5,054 bases of DNA from Planctomycetales bacterium (GTDB lineage: Bacteria; Planctomycetota; Planctomycetia; Isosphaerales; Isosphaeraceae). Below, piece after piece: positions 1 to 5,054 of this stretch. Position numbers and translations under genes: made by a program. Within the stretch, counting starts at the first letter, position 1. Each line of letters starts with the position of its first letter. The notes beneath the pieces were generated by a model, which was not told the DNA's origin, ran no database searches, and was given only the letters and a program-made list of their open reading frames with translations. Location: contig DAHZZC010000709.1 in the NCBI GenBank assembly GCA_027435495.1, forward strand, positions 1 to 5,054. The letters run 5' to 3'.

Positions 1-721
1 CCTGTCGATAGGCCCTCGGCAATCGGATGCCGTCGTGGAGGGTTCGCCGGATCGCCGCGTGACCGCCGGCGCGGTCGTAGGCCTCGCGCCTGGTCACGAA
101 GAGCTGGCCGCATCCCGCGGCAAACTCCGGCCGATGGCTCCGCCTCATCCGGGCGATCGGCAGAAAGCCGAGCAAAATGAAGTGCATCAGCGGGATGACC
201 AGCTTCTCGATCAGACCGACCGTCTCTTGCCCAGGGAAGCCGCTAAGGAGGTCAACCCCCGACTCCTCCATCCCGGCGACCAGCCGGGCCAGCGCATCAG
301 GCGCCAGCCGGACATCCGCGTCGATGAAGACCAGGTAGGGATGCCGGGCCTCGTGGGCAAGTAACCAGCAGGCGTGCTGCTTCCCGCACCAGCCGGGCGG
401 CAAATCCTTGCCGTGGACGAGCCGCACTTTCGGGTCGCGCCTGGCCATTTCCTGGACAATTGCGGCGGTCGTGTCCTCGGATCGATCGTCGAGCACGATC
501 ACCTCGACCTCGACATCCCGGCTCGCCGCCGCGGCCTGAACCGACGCCTCGATCACCGTCCCTTCGTCTCTCGCGGGGATCAATACCGAGATCGAGGGGC
601 GACGTCCCGTTGCTGGCGGCGGGGGCGGAAGGAATCTTCGGAGGTTGGACCACATCAGGAGCGCCGGTATCAGCGCCGACGTGATCGAGAGGGCGACCAG
701 CAACGGGATGAGGAGCGTCAT
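1..721 (-). CDS. crtQ: Family 2 glycosyltransferase, CrtQ-like, partial (C-terminus beyond the left edge)
   Basis: The frame is open from an ATG at 721-719 to the window edge, giving 240 residues with no stop; the C-terminus is missing. Residues 1-23 form a hydrophobic segment, probably a membrane anchor, followed by a proline run (32-36). A GT-A glycosyltransferase domain comes next: VLIPARDE at 46-53, DDRSEDTT at 78-85 (nucleotide-sugar binding), GKQHACW at 113-119, the metal-binding DxD as DADV at 134-137, and GCGQLFVTRREA at 203-214. A second hydrophobic stretch lies at about 172-190. This pattern matches the CrtQ/HpnB-like branch of GT2 enzymes, which glycosylate carotenoid acids or act in hopanoid clusters. 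Beside two carotenoid desaturases and an acyltransferase, a sugar transfer to an oxidised carotenoid on the inner face of the membrane is the best guess. The start overlaps the acyltransferase stop (ATGA), with only a weak Shine-Dalgarno, which points to coupled translation. The family is firm; the CrtQ role is inferred, and HpnB-type activity is the alternative. Confidence 0.85.
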   Translation of the reverse strand, partial: MTLLIPLLVALSITSALIPALLMWSNLRRFLPPPPPATGRRPSISVLIPARDEGTVIEASVQAAAASRDVEVEVIVLDDRSEDTTAAIVQEMARRDPKVRLVHGKDLPPGWCGKQHACWLLAHEARHPYLVFIDADVRLAPDALARLVAGMEESGVDLLSGFPGQETVGLIEKLVIPLMHFILLGFLPIARMRRSHRPEFAAGCGQLFVTRREAYDRAGGHAAIRRTLHDGIRLPRAYRQ

Positions 722-1572
722 TCGAAGGTGTTCCGGCCGTCGATTACGTGGAACTCGCGATCGTCGGTCGATTCCGCCGCCCGGATCGCGTGCTCGGAGC
801 GGAACTTCCGGCCGCCAAGCCAGGCCCGCATCCTCCGCCAACCATCATACACGCCCCCGACCCCGGCCGTCCCCCCGATCAGGACGGAGAAGGCGTCTGG
901 ATCACGTCGACGGGCCTCCGCCGCGAGGGCGTCCTGCGACTCCTCCAGCGAACGCTCGATCGCCGAGGTCCACTCGCGGGGGCGGGCCGTTGAGCCGTCC
1001 GAGATTGCGATCGGACGACCGAACCGCAACAGAGCCTCAGGACATCGATCATTCCAGAAGGGATACTCGATCGCGAGCGTCCAGACCACCGAATCGGAGA
1101 GTCGGTGGGCCAGGTGCCCGATCCCGGGCCGGAGCCGGATCGGGCGGTCGCGGGGGTCGACGAAAGCCCCCTGCGCAGTGATCCAGAGCATGACCTCGGG
1201 TCGCTCAAGGACCGCGAGCCCGGTCCGGAGGAACCGGGCCGCGCCCGACCGCGTGCTCGTGTCGATCCCGAAGAATCCCAGCCTCTCAAAGAAGGGATAC
1301 TGAGCCAGCCCGATCGACTCGATGGGGGCATAATGAACGCGATGCCCCGGAAGATCGCTCGTCAGCGCAATCGCGACGAGCGGGTCCCACCAGGAGGCAT
1401 GATTCAGGACCACGATCACCGGCCGATCCGGAAGATCCGGCATCGGCCCGGTCCGCGAGATCCGGAGGGCGTGAAAACCGCGGGCCAGGTAATGCCGGAC
1501 GTACCACCGGAAGAAACGAAAAACCCTGGGAGAGCGTCTGATGATCGCATCAGCCGTCGAGGGAGCGGGCAT
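718..1572 (-). CDS. PlsC-like lysophospholipid acyltransferase family protein, probable carotenoid-glycoside acyltransferase
   Basis: This encodes 284 residues from the ATG at 1572-1570. That start is chosen because GAGGAAGAGG lies six bases upstream; longer starts (TTG 1653, ATG 1629) would overlap the previous gene by about 80-100 bases. Acyltransferase block I is clear as NHASWWDP, with the catalytic His58 and Asp63. Block II is probably FFGIDTSTRSG (100-110). Block III, usually a Glu-Gly-x-Arg signature, reads ITAQGAFVDPRDRP (131-144). A further block, LAIEYPFWNDRCPEALLRFG (166-185), I associate with a subfamily of PlsC-like enzymes seen in pigment clusters. It lacks an obvious long membrane helix, though 51-70 is hydrophobic. 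Family knowledge: such enzymes move an acyl group from acyl-CoA or acyl-ACP to a hydroxyl. Placed between a CrtP-like oxidase and a CrtQ-like glycosyltransferase, it most likely acylates the sugar of a carotenoid glycoside, the job done by the unrelated small protein CrtO in Staphylococcus. A phospholipid role cannot be excluded. Confidence 0.88.
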   Translation of the reverse strand: MPAPSTADAIIRRSPRVFRFFRWYVRHYLARGFHALRISRTGPMPDLPDRPVIVVLNHASWWDPLVAIALTSDLPGHRVHYAPIESIGLAQYPFFERLGFFGIDTSTRSGAARFLRTGLAVLERPEVMLWITAQGAFVDPRDRPIRLRPGIGHLAHRLSDSVVWTLAIEYPFWNDRCPEALLRFGRPIAISDGSTARPREWTSAIERSLEESQDALAAEARRRDPDAFSVLIGGTAGVGGVYDGWRRMRAWLGGRKFRSEHAIRAAESTDDREFHVIDGRNTFE

Positions 1573-3142
1573 GAACGGCCTCTTCCTCGGAAACAGACGC
1601 CACCGCCGCCCCCCGCTCGACAACCGCATCGCGATCGAGAGTATCGGCCGCAATCCAGCCCGACATCAAAACCATCGGCATCCCCGGACCCGGATGGGCC
1701 GCCCCGCCCGCCAGGTAGAGGCCCGGTACCTCCGAACTTCGATTGGCCGGCTTGAAGGCCCCGTGGAAGCGTCCGTGGCTCGCCAGGCCGTAGATCGCCC
1801 CATTCAGGACCCGATATCGCTCGTGGATGTCGACCGGCGTCAGCCGACGCTCCACGCGAATCCGGCTCTCCAGGTCATCCATTCCCGCCGTCCGGGCCAG
1901 CTTGTCGAGGATCACTTTTCGATAGCGCGGGTAGATCTCATCCCAGTTGTGTCCGGGTCGGAGATACGGCGCGTGGACCAGCACATACAGTGCTTCGCCT
2001 CCGTCGGGGGCAACCTCCGACTCGGTAACGGCTGGCGCACACAGGTAGCAGGTCGGGTCGGGCGCTGGCTCGCCCTTCCGGTAGATCGCGTCGAACTCCT
2101 CGTGCGGGTCGCGCGAAAAGACAAAGTTGTGGTGCAGCAGTTGGTCATACCGGCGATCAAGACCCAGGTACAGGACCACGCCCGAGCAGGCCGGCTCGTA
2201 GTTCCGACGCTTCTCGAATTTTCGCGAGGCTGAATGGTCGCGGAGCAGTTCGCGATGGGTCCGGACGGCGTCGGAGTTCGAGACAACCGCGGCGAGTGGG
2301 ATCATTCGGCCGTCGTCCGTCTCAACGCCCGCCACCTCGCCGGACAGCCCCAGGGCGATCTTGCGAACACCGACGCCCGTGTTCAGTTCGACGCCAAGCT
2401 CGGTCGCGAGCCGGATCAGTGCCTCGGCGACGGCCCGTGTCCCGCCTCTCGGATACCAGACTCCCTCGCCGGTCTGCATGTGGGCGATCCCGCAGAGGAC
2501 CGCCGGCGAAAGGTCGGGAGATGAGCCGACGTACTGCGTGAAGTGGTCGAGCATTTGGGCGACCCGCGGCTCCTTCACGAACGACCGGATCGTCGCCCCC
2601 ACGGTGCTCCAGGGCCGCATCCGCAGGACGTCCTGCAATGTCGATGGGCTCGCGGCCGTTGAGGGATCGAACATGTCGCGGAGACCGCCGATCGACCGCC
2701 AGAAAAAGTAGCGGTGCGAGATCTCGTCGAGCTTTTCCGAAAGGTCGAGGAACCGGCCGTAGCCGTCGGTCGTCCGCCCACTCCGGTCGAACTCGTTGAG
2801 GACGGCCGACATCTTCGGCAGGTCGGCGTGGAGGTCGAGCGTCGTCCCATCGTCGAAGAAGGACCGCCATTGCGGGTCGAGCGGGACCAGTTCGAACTCG
2901 TCGGCAAGGTTGCGGCCCGCCTCGGCGAAGATCCGCTTCAGGACGGAGGGCATCAGAAGAATCGTCGGCCCCATGTCGAACCGATAACCGTCAACCTCCA
3001 GCACGGCAGCCTTCCCGCCGAGCCATTCGTTCTTTTCGAAAAGGACGACCGAATACCCCCGCGCGGCGAGCACACACGCCGAAGCCAGCCCGCCCAGCCC
3101 TCCACCGATCACACCAATCTGTCCGTCTTTCCTGGTCTGCAT
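1550..3142 (-). CDS. crtP: FAD-dependent carotenoid desaturase/oxidase, CrtP-like (second paralogue)
   Basis: This encodes 530 residues from the ATG at 3142-3140, preceded by GGGAGAGG with eight bases of spacing; an upstream ATG (3160) and TTG (3175) are in frame but less well placed. The N-terminus carries the FAD dinucleotide-binding fold, GGGLGG at 13-18, with the ribose-binding Glu36 ending the second strand, then a GGK motif (42-44) and DGYRFDMGPT (51-60), typical of CrtI/CrtN-type enzymes. WYPRGGT (229-235) and the C-terminal FAD motif LAGGAAHPGPGMPMVL (477-492) complete the family pattern. The length is usual for the family. It is clearly a different branch from the adjacent desaturase, so it probably does a later step: oxidation of a terminal methyl group of diaponeurosporene to an aldehyde or acid, as CrtP/CrtNb do. 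It could instead be another desaturase. It ends 23 bases inside the acyltransferase gene. The superfamily is certain; the CrtP role is inferred from context. Confidence 0.9.
   Translation of the reverse strand: MQTRKDGQIGVIGGGLGGLASACVLAARGYSVVLFEKNEWLGGKAAVLEVDGYRFDMGPTILLMPSVLKRIFAEAGRNLADEFELVPLDPQWRSFFDDGTTLDLHADLPKMSAVLNEFDRSGRTTDGYGRFLDLSEKLDEISHRYFFWRSIGGLRDMFDPSTAASPSTLQDVLRMRPWSTVGATIRSFVKEPRVAQMLDHFTQYVGSSPDLSPAVLCGIAHMQTGEGVWYPRGGTRAVAEALIRLATELGVELNTGVGVRKIALGLSGEVAGVETDDGRMIPLAAVVSNSDAVRTHRELLRDHSASRKFEKRRNYEPACSGVVLYLGLDRRYDQLLHHNFVFSRDPHEEFDAIYRKGEPAPDPTCYLCAPAVTESEVAPDGGEALYVLVHAPYLRPGHNWDEIYPRYRKVILDKLARTAGMDDLESRIRVERRLTPVDIHERYRVLNGAIYGLASHGRFHGAFKPANRSSEVPGLYLAGGAAHPGPGMPMVLMSGWIAADTLDRDAVVERGAAVASVSEEEAVHARSLDG
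1579..1588 (-). promoter_or_regulatory. Shine-Dalgarno of the acyltransferase gene, inside the preceding gene
   Basis: GAGGAAGAGG on the minus strand, six bases before the ATG at 1572. It lies within the last codons of the second desaturase (the Glu-rich SEEEAV stretch), so the 3' end of that gene doubles as the ribosome-binding site of the next. Confidence 0.7.
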
Positions 3143-3150
3143 GGCCCGAT

Positions 3151-3158
3151 CCTCTCCC
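3151..3158 (-). promoter_or_regulatory. Shine-Dalgarno of the second desaturase gene
   Basis: GGGAGAGG on the minus strand, eight bases before the ATG at 3142. It overlaps the alternative ATG at 3160 by one base, which argues against that codon being the main start. Confidence 0.7.
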
Positions 3159-3191
3159 ATATGTCCTGGAACCAAGGTTGCGTGACCGGCT

Positions 3192-4736
3192 TCAGACGAT
3201 TAGCAGTTCACCCATCGGGGGAGCCGGGACAGTCCCATCGACCGGAACTTCCACGCCGAGGTCCTGACCGATCAGTCGCGAGGTGATCCGAGCGGATTCA
3301 AAGATCACCGGGAGGCCGCTGCCCGGATGTGTTCCGCCGCCGACCAGGTAAACCGAGTCGAGGTCCTCGAAACGGTTCCTCGGCCGAAGATGGAGCATCT
3401 GCTTCAGAGTATGGGCCAGATTGAACGTGGCGCCGAGGTGGATCTCAAAGCCCTGATCCCAGTCGGCCGGCGTGATCATCCGCTCGAACTTGATCCGACG
3501 CTCGACGTTCTTGATGCCCAGCCGGGCAAGTTGTCGGAGCGCGACCTCCCGATAGTGAGGCGCCTCGCGGGTCCAATCCACGTTCGGATGCTGGTGTGTG
3601 ACCGGCAGCAGCACGTAAAGTGTGCTGCAACCTTCCGGCGCGAGGCCGGGATCGGTGACGCAGGCATTCTGGACGTAGAACGAAGGATCCTCCGAAAGCA
3701 CATGGCGCTTCTCAATATCGCCGAGGTTCCGGAGATAGTCGCTCGCCAGGTAGATCGTATGATGTGAGAGGTCGTCGAACCGCCCCTCCACGCCCAGATA
3801 GAGCATGAACGTCGAGCAGGAGTATTTCTTGCGGGCGATTTTCCGATCGCTCCATCGACGGCGAAGCGGATCGGGAACAAGCCTCGTCATCGCGCGGGAG
3901 AAGTCGGCGTTGATCACCAGCGCATCGCACTCGTGATAGCCGGAGGTTGACTCCACTCCAACGGCCCGACGTCCCCGGAAGCGAATCCCCTTGACCTCAT
4001 CGCCGAGCGAGATGGTCGCTCCCAGGCCACGGGCGACCTCGGCCATCGACTCGCTGACCGCGGCACAGCCGCCGATCGGGTGAAAGACGCCATACTCATA
4101 CTCGATGAACGAGAGGATCGAGAAGAGGCTCGGGCACTGGAACGGCGACATCCCCAGATACTTCGACTGGAACGTCATCGCCAGCCGGACGCGCTGGTCC
4201 TGAAAGTATCGACGCAGTTCGGCGTCGAGCGAATGGAACGGCCGGAGCGTCGGCAGGACGCGGGCCAGGTGAGGCTGGACCAGGTCTGTCCATTTCAGGA
4301 AAGGCGATTCGAGGATCGGCCGGAAGAGGTCCATCTTCCGACGGTTTTCCGAGAGGAATCGCGGGAATTGAGCGGCGTCTTCGGGCGAGAGCCGGGCGAT
4401 CTCCCGGCACATTCGCTCGATGTCGCCCGTCGCTTTCAGTTCGCCCCCGCCTCCGAAGACGAGATGATACTGCGGATCCAGCCGAACCAGGTCCACTTCC
4501 CGACGAAGTTCGCGCCCGGCGGCCCGATAGATCGCCTCCAGGACGCGGGGATAGAGGAAGAAGGTCGGGCCGAGATCGAAGCGAAAGCCGTCCTCGGCAA
4601 TGGCCGAGGTCCGTCCGCCAACCCGTCCCCGACGCTCCAGCACCTTGACGCGATACCCGGCCGCGGCCAGGAGCATCGCCGATGCCAGCCCGCCTGGCCC
4701 CGCCCCGATGATCACGACCTCTTTCGTCGCGGACAT
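3192..4736 (-). CDS. crtN: FAD-dependent carotenoid desaturase, CrtN-like (first gene of the operon)
   Basis: This encodes 514 residues from the ATG at 4736-4734, chosen for GGGGAGG four bases upstream and because it puts the FAD fold at residue 7; a GTG at 4772 would add twelve unlikely residues. The dinucleotide-binding motif is GAGPGG (11-16) with Glu34 at the end of strand two. GGRTS (40-44) and DGFRFDLGPT (49-58) follow, the shared signature of phytoene and dehydrosqualene desaturases. Further on are FHPIGG (218-223) and the C-terminal FAD motif LVGGGTHPGSGLPVIFE (464-480). Family role: these membrane-associated enzymes introduce double bonds into a colourless C30 or C40 polyene. Being promoter-proximal and followed by oxidase, acyltransferase and glycosyltransferase genes, it most likely performs the first desaturations of squalene or dehydrosqualene. 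A proline-containing tail (about 495-514) extends past the FAD motif. C40 phytoene as substrate is the main alternative. There are 49 bases to the next start. Confidence 0.92.
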   Translation of the reverse strand: MSATKEVVIIGAGPGGLASAMLLAAAGYRVKVLERRGRVGGRTSAIAEDGFRFDLGPTFFLYPRVLEAIYRAAGRELRREVDLVRLDPQYHLVFGGGGELKATGDIERMCREIARLSPEDAAQFPRFLSENRRKMDLFRPILESPFLKWTDLVQPHLARVLPTLRPFHSLDAELRRYFQDQRVRLAMTFQSKYLGMSPFQCPSLFSILSFIEYEYGVFHPIGGCAAVSESMAEVARGLGATISLGDEVKGIRFRGRRAVGVESTSGYHECDALVINADFSRAMTRLVPDPLRRRWSDRKIARKKYSCSTFMLYLGVEGRFDDLSHHTIYLASDYLRNLGDIEKRHVLSEDPSFYVQNACVTDPGLAPEGCSTLYVLLPVTHQHPNVDWTREAPHYREVALRQLARLGIKNVERRIKFERMITPADWDQGFEIHLGATFNLAHTLKQMLHLRPRNRFEDLDSVYLVGGGTHPGSGLPVIFESARITSRLIGQDLGVEVPVDGTVPAPPMGELLIV

Positions 4737-4740
4737 GAAG

Positions 4741-4747
4741 CCTCCCC
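4741..4747 (-). promoter_or_regulatory. Shine-Dalgarno of the first desaturase gene
   Basis: The minus strand reads GGGGAGG here, four bases before the ATG at 4736. It decides the start: the GTG at 4772 has no comparable site and would lie upstream of this one. Confidence 0.75.
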
Positions 4748-4813
4748 GTACGCACCGAACCGACTGCACCACGACGGGACGCGTGCCTCGGGCTCGTCAA
4801 CATCACCAGCCCC

Positions 4814-4828
4814 CCGCGACCCTCGCGG
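4814..4828. other. Small hairpin in the operon leader
   Basis: CCGCGA, three bases, then TCGCGG: a perfect six-base-pair stem of almost only G/C pairs, about 80-90 bases before the first start codon. On the plus strand it is followed four bases later by TTTT, so it also weakly resembles a terminator for rightward transcription. No role can be assigned from the sequence. Confidence 0.3.
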
Positions 4829-4918
4829 ACGGTTTTGTCCCGGGGATTCAGGCCCGATGCAACCGACGCCCTGACCCCGTATCGAGGAGACATCATGGTA
4901 CAAAGATCCTATCCCCAG

Positions 4919-4931
4919 AACGATCATCGTT
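4919..4931. promoter_or_regulatory. Inverted repeat overlapping the candidate promoter, possible operator
   Basis: AACGAT and ATCGTT form a perfect six-base dyad around a single central base. It overlaps the last three bases of the candidate -10 box and the expected start of transcription, where a repressor would act. No regulator gene is in the window, and a six-base arm can occur by chance. Confidence 0.3.
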
Positions 4932-4956
4932 GTAGACAGGGCCCGGGGGGCGTCAA
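4929..4956 (-). promoter_or_regulatory. Candidate sigma70-type promoter of the carotenoid operon
   Basis: On the minus strand, TTGACG (4956-4951; five of six consensus bases) is followed after 16 bases by TACAAC (4934-4929; four of six). Transcription would begin near 4921 and leave a leader of about 185 bases before the first ATG. The spacer is very G/C-rich. It is the best minus-strand match I see upstream of the operon, but it is a pattern match only; a promoter beyond 5054 or nearer the gene is possible. Confidence 0.4.
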
Positions 4957-5010
4957 GCAGATGAAGCATCCCAAGCCGGTTGGCCGGTTGCAGAGCCGTG
5001 AGAATTGATG

Positions 5011-5038
5011 CTGACAAAAATCCGGAATACGCTAAAGT
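5011..5038 (+). promoter_or_regulatory. Possible promoter facing right (divergent transcription)
   Basis: On the plus strand CTGACA (5011-5016; five of six) is followed after 16 bases by TAAAGT (5033-5038; four of six), in a locally A/T-richer stretch that stands out from its surroundings. It would drive a gene starting beyond the right edge, divergent from the operon. Nothing of that gene is visible, so this rests on the boxes alone. Confidence 0.35.
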
Positions 5039-5054
5039 GTCGCTCGGCTGGGGG

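Larger units (their letters stand above)
4737..5054. other. Upstream region without a convincing gene
   Basis: These 318 bases lead into the operon and contain the candidate promoter, dyad, hairpin and divergent promoter listed separately. Short frames cross the region but their peptides look compositionally random (rich in Arg, Gly, Pro and Ser), apart from one short stretch at 4927-4883 discussed in the findings. No tRNA-like fold, repeat array or insertion-sequence end was seen. Confidence 0.6.

Noticed and set aside
374..1303. Long plus-strand frame of 309 codons opposite the acyltransferase and glycosyltransferase
   Set aside because: It lies antisense to two genes with clear family motifs; its peptide is rich in Arg, Ser and Pro with no recognisable domain, as expected of a shadow in G+C-rich DNA.
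1541..2233. Plus-strand frame of 230 codons opposite the second desaturase
   Set aside because: Antisense to a desaturase with complete FAD motifs, and no domain or credible start site of its own.
3143..3175. Longer start (TTG at 3175 or ATG at 3160) for the second desaturase
   Set aside because: The ATG at 3142 has a good ribosome-binding site and places the FAD fold at the usual distance from the N-terminus; the upstream codons have no such support.
4772..4800. TTGACG at 4800-4795 as the -35 box of a nearer promoter
   Set aside because: The bases 17 positions downstream read CCGTCG, which does not resemble a -10 box.
4814..4838. Hairpin followed by TTTT as a rho-independent terminator on the plus strand
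   Set aside because: The stem is only six pairs, four bases separate it from a run of just four T, and no plus-strand gene ends before it.
4080..4874. Plus-strand frame of 264 codons opposite the first desaturase, and a minus-strand frame at 4096-4896 overlapping it
   Set aside because: Both are out-of-frame readings of the CrtN-like gene; the peptides have shadow-like composition and no motifs.
4975..4991. Tandem CCGGTTG copies
   Set aside because: Two seven-base copies one base apart are too short and too few to call a repeat or binding-site array.
4712..5017. Minus-strand frame of 101 codons in the leader
   Set aside because: It begins at a TTG, runs into the first desaturase gene in another frame, and becomes Arg/Gly/Pro-rich. 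Only its short carbamoyltransferase-like stretch was kept, as a finding.

Overview
The window looks like a piece of a G+C-rich bacterial chromosome, most likely a planctomycete of the Isosphaeraceae/Gemmata kind. That assignment is inferred from the base composition, the codon use and a carotenoid gene set of the type known from planctomycetes; no marker gene is present to prove it. Every gene I can support lies on the minus strand, so the operon reads from right to left.

Layout, in order of transcription. About 318 bases at the right end (4737-5054) hold no convincing gene; they carry a candidate sigma70-type promoter with a dyad on its -10 side, a small hairpin, and a possible promoter facing the other way. 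Then come two different FAD-dependent carotenoid desaturase/oxidase genes of the CrtI/CrtN/CrtP superfamily (4736-3192 and 3142-1550), a PlsC-like acyltransferase (1572-718), and a family 2 glycosyltransferase (721 to the left edge, cut off). The first two are 49 bases apart, the second and third overlap by 23 bases, and the third and fourth overlap by four bases (ATGA), so this is almost certainly one translationally coupled operon.

Working model: a CrtN-like enzyme desaturates a C30 (squalene or dehydrosqualene) backbone. A CrtP-like enzyme then oxidises the end of the polyene, the glycosyltransferase attaches a sugar to the resulting acid or alcohol, and the acyltransferase esterifies the sugar with a fatty acid. 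The product would be a staphyloxanthin-like acylated glycosyl carotenoid in the membrane. No squalene/dehydrosqualene synthase and no aldehyde dehydrogenase is visible here, so those steps must be encoded elsewhere or past the left edge. The family assignments are firm; the exact substrates and the C30 versus C40 question are inference.

Nothing in the window is a clearly new system. The more unusual points are the use of a PlsC-fold acyltransferase with an atypical Q-G-x-F motif in the CrtO role, the operator-like dyad at the promoter, and a short carbamoyltransferase-like peptide in the leader.
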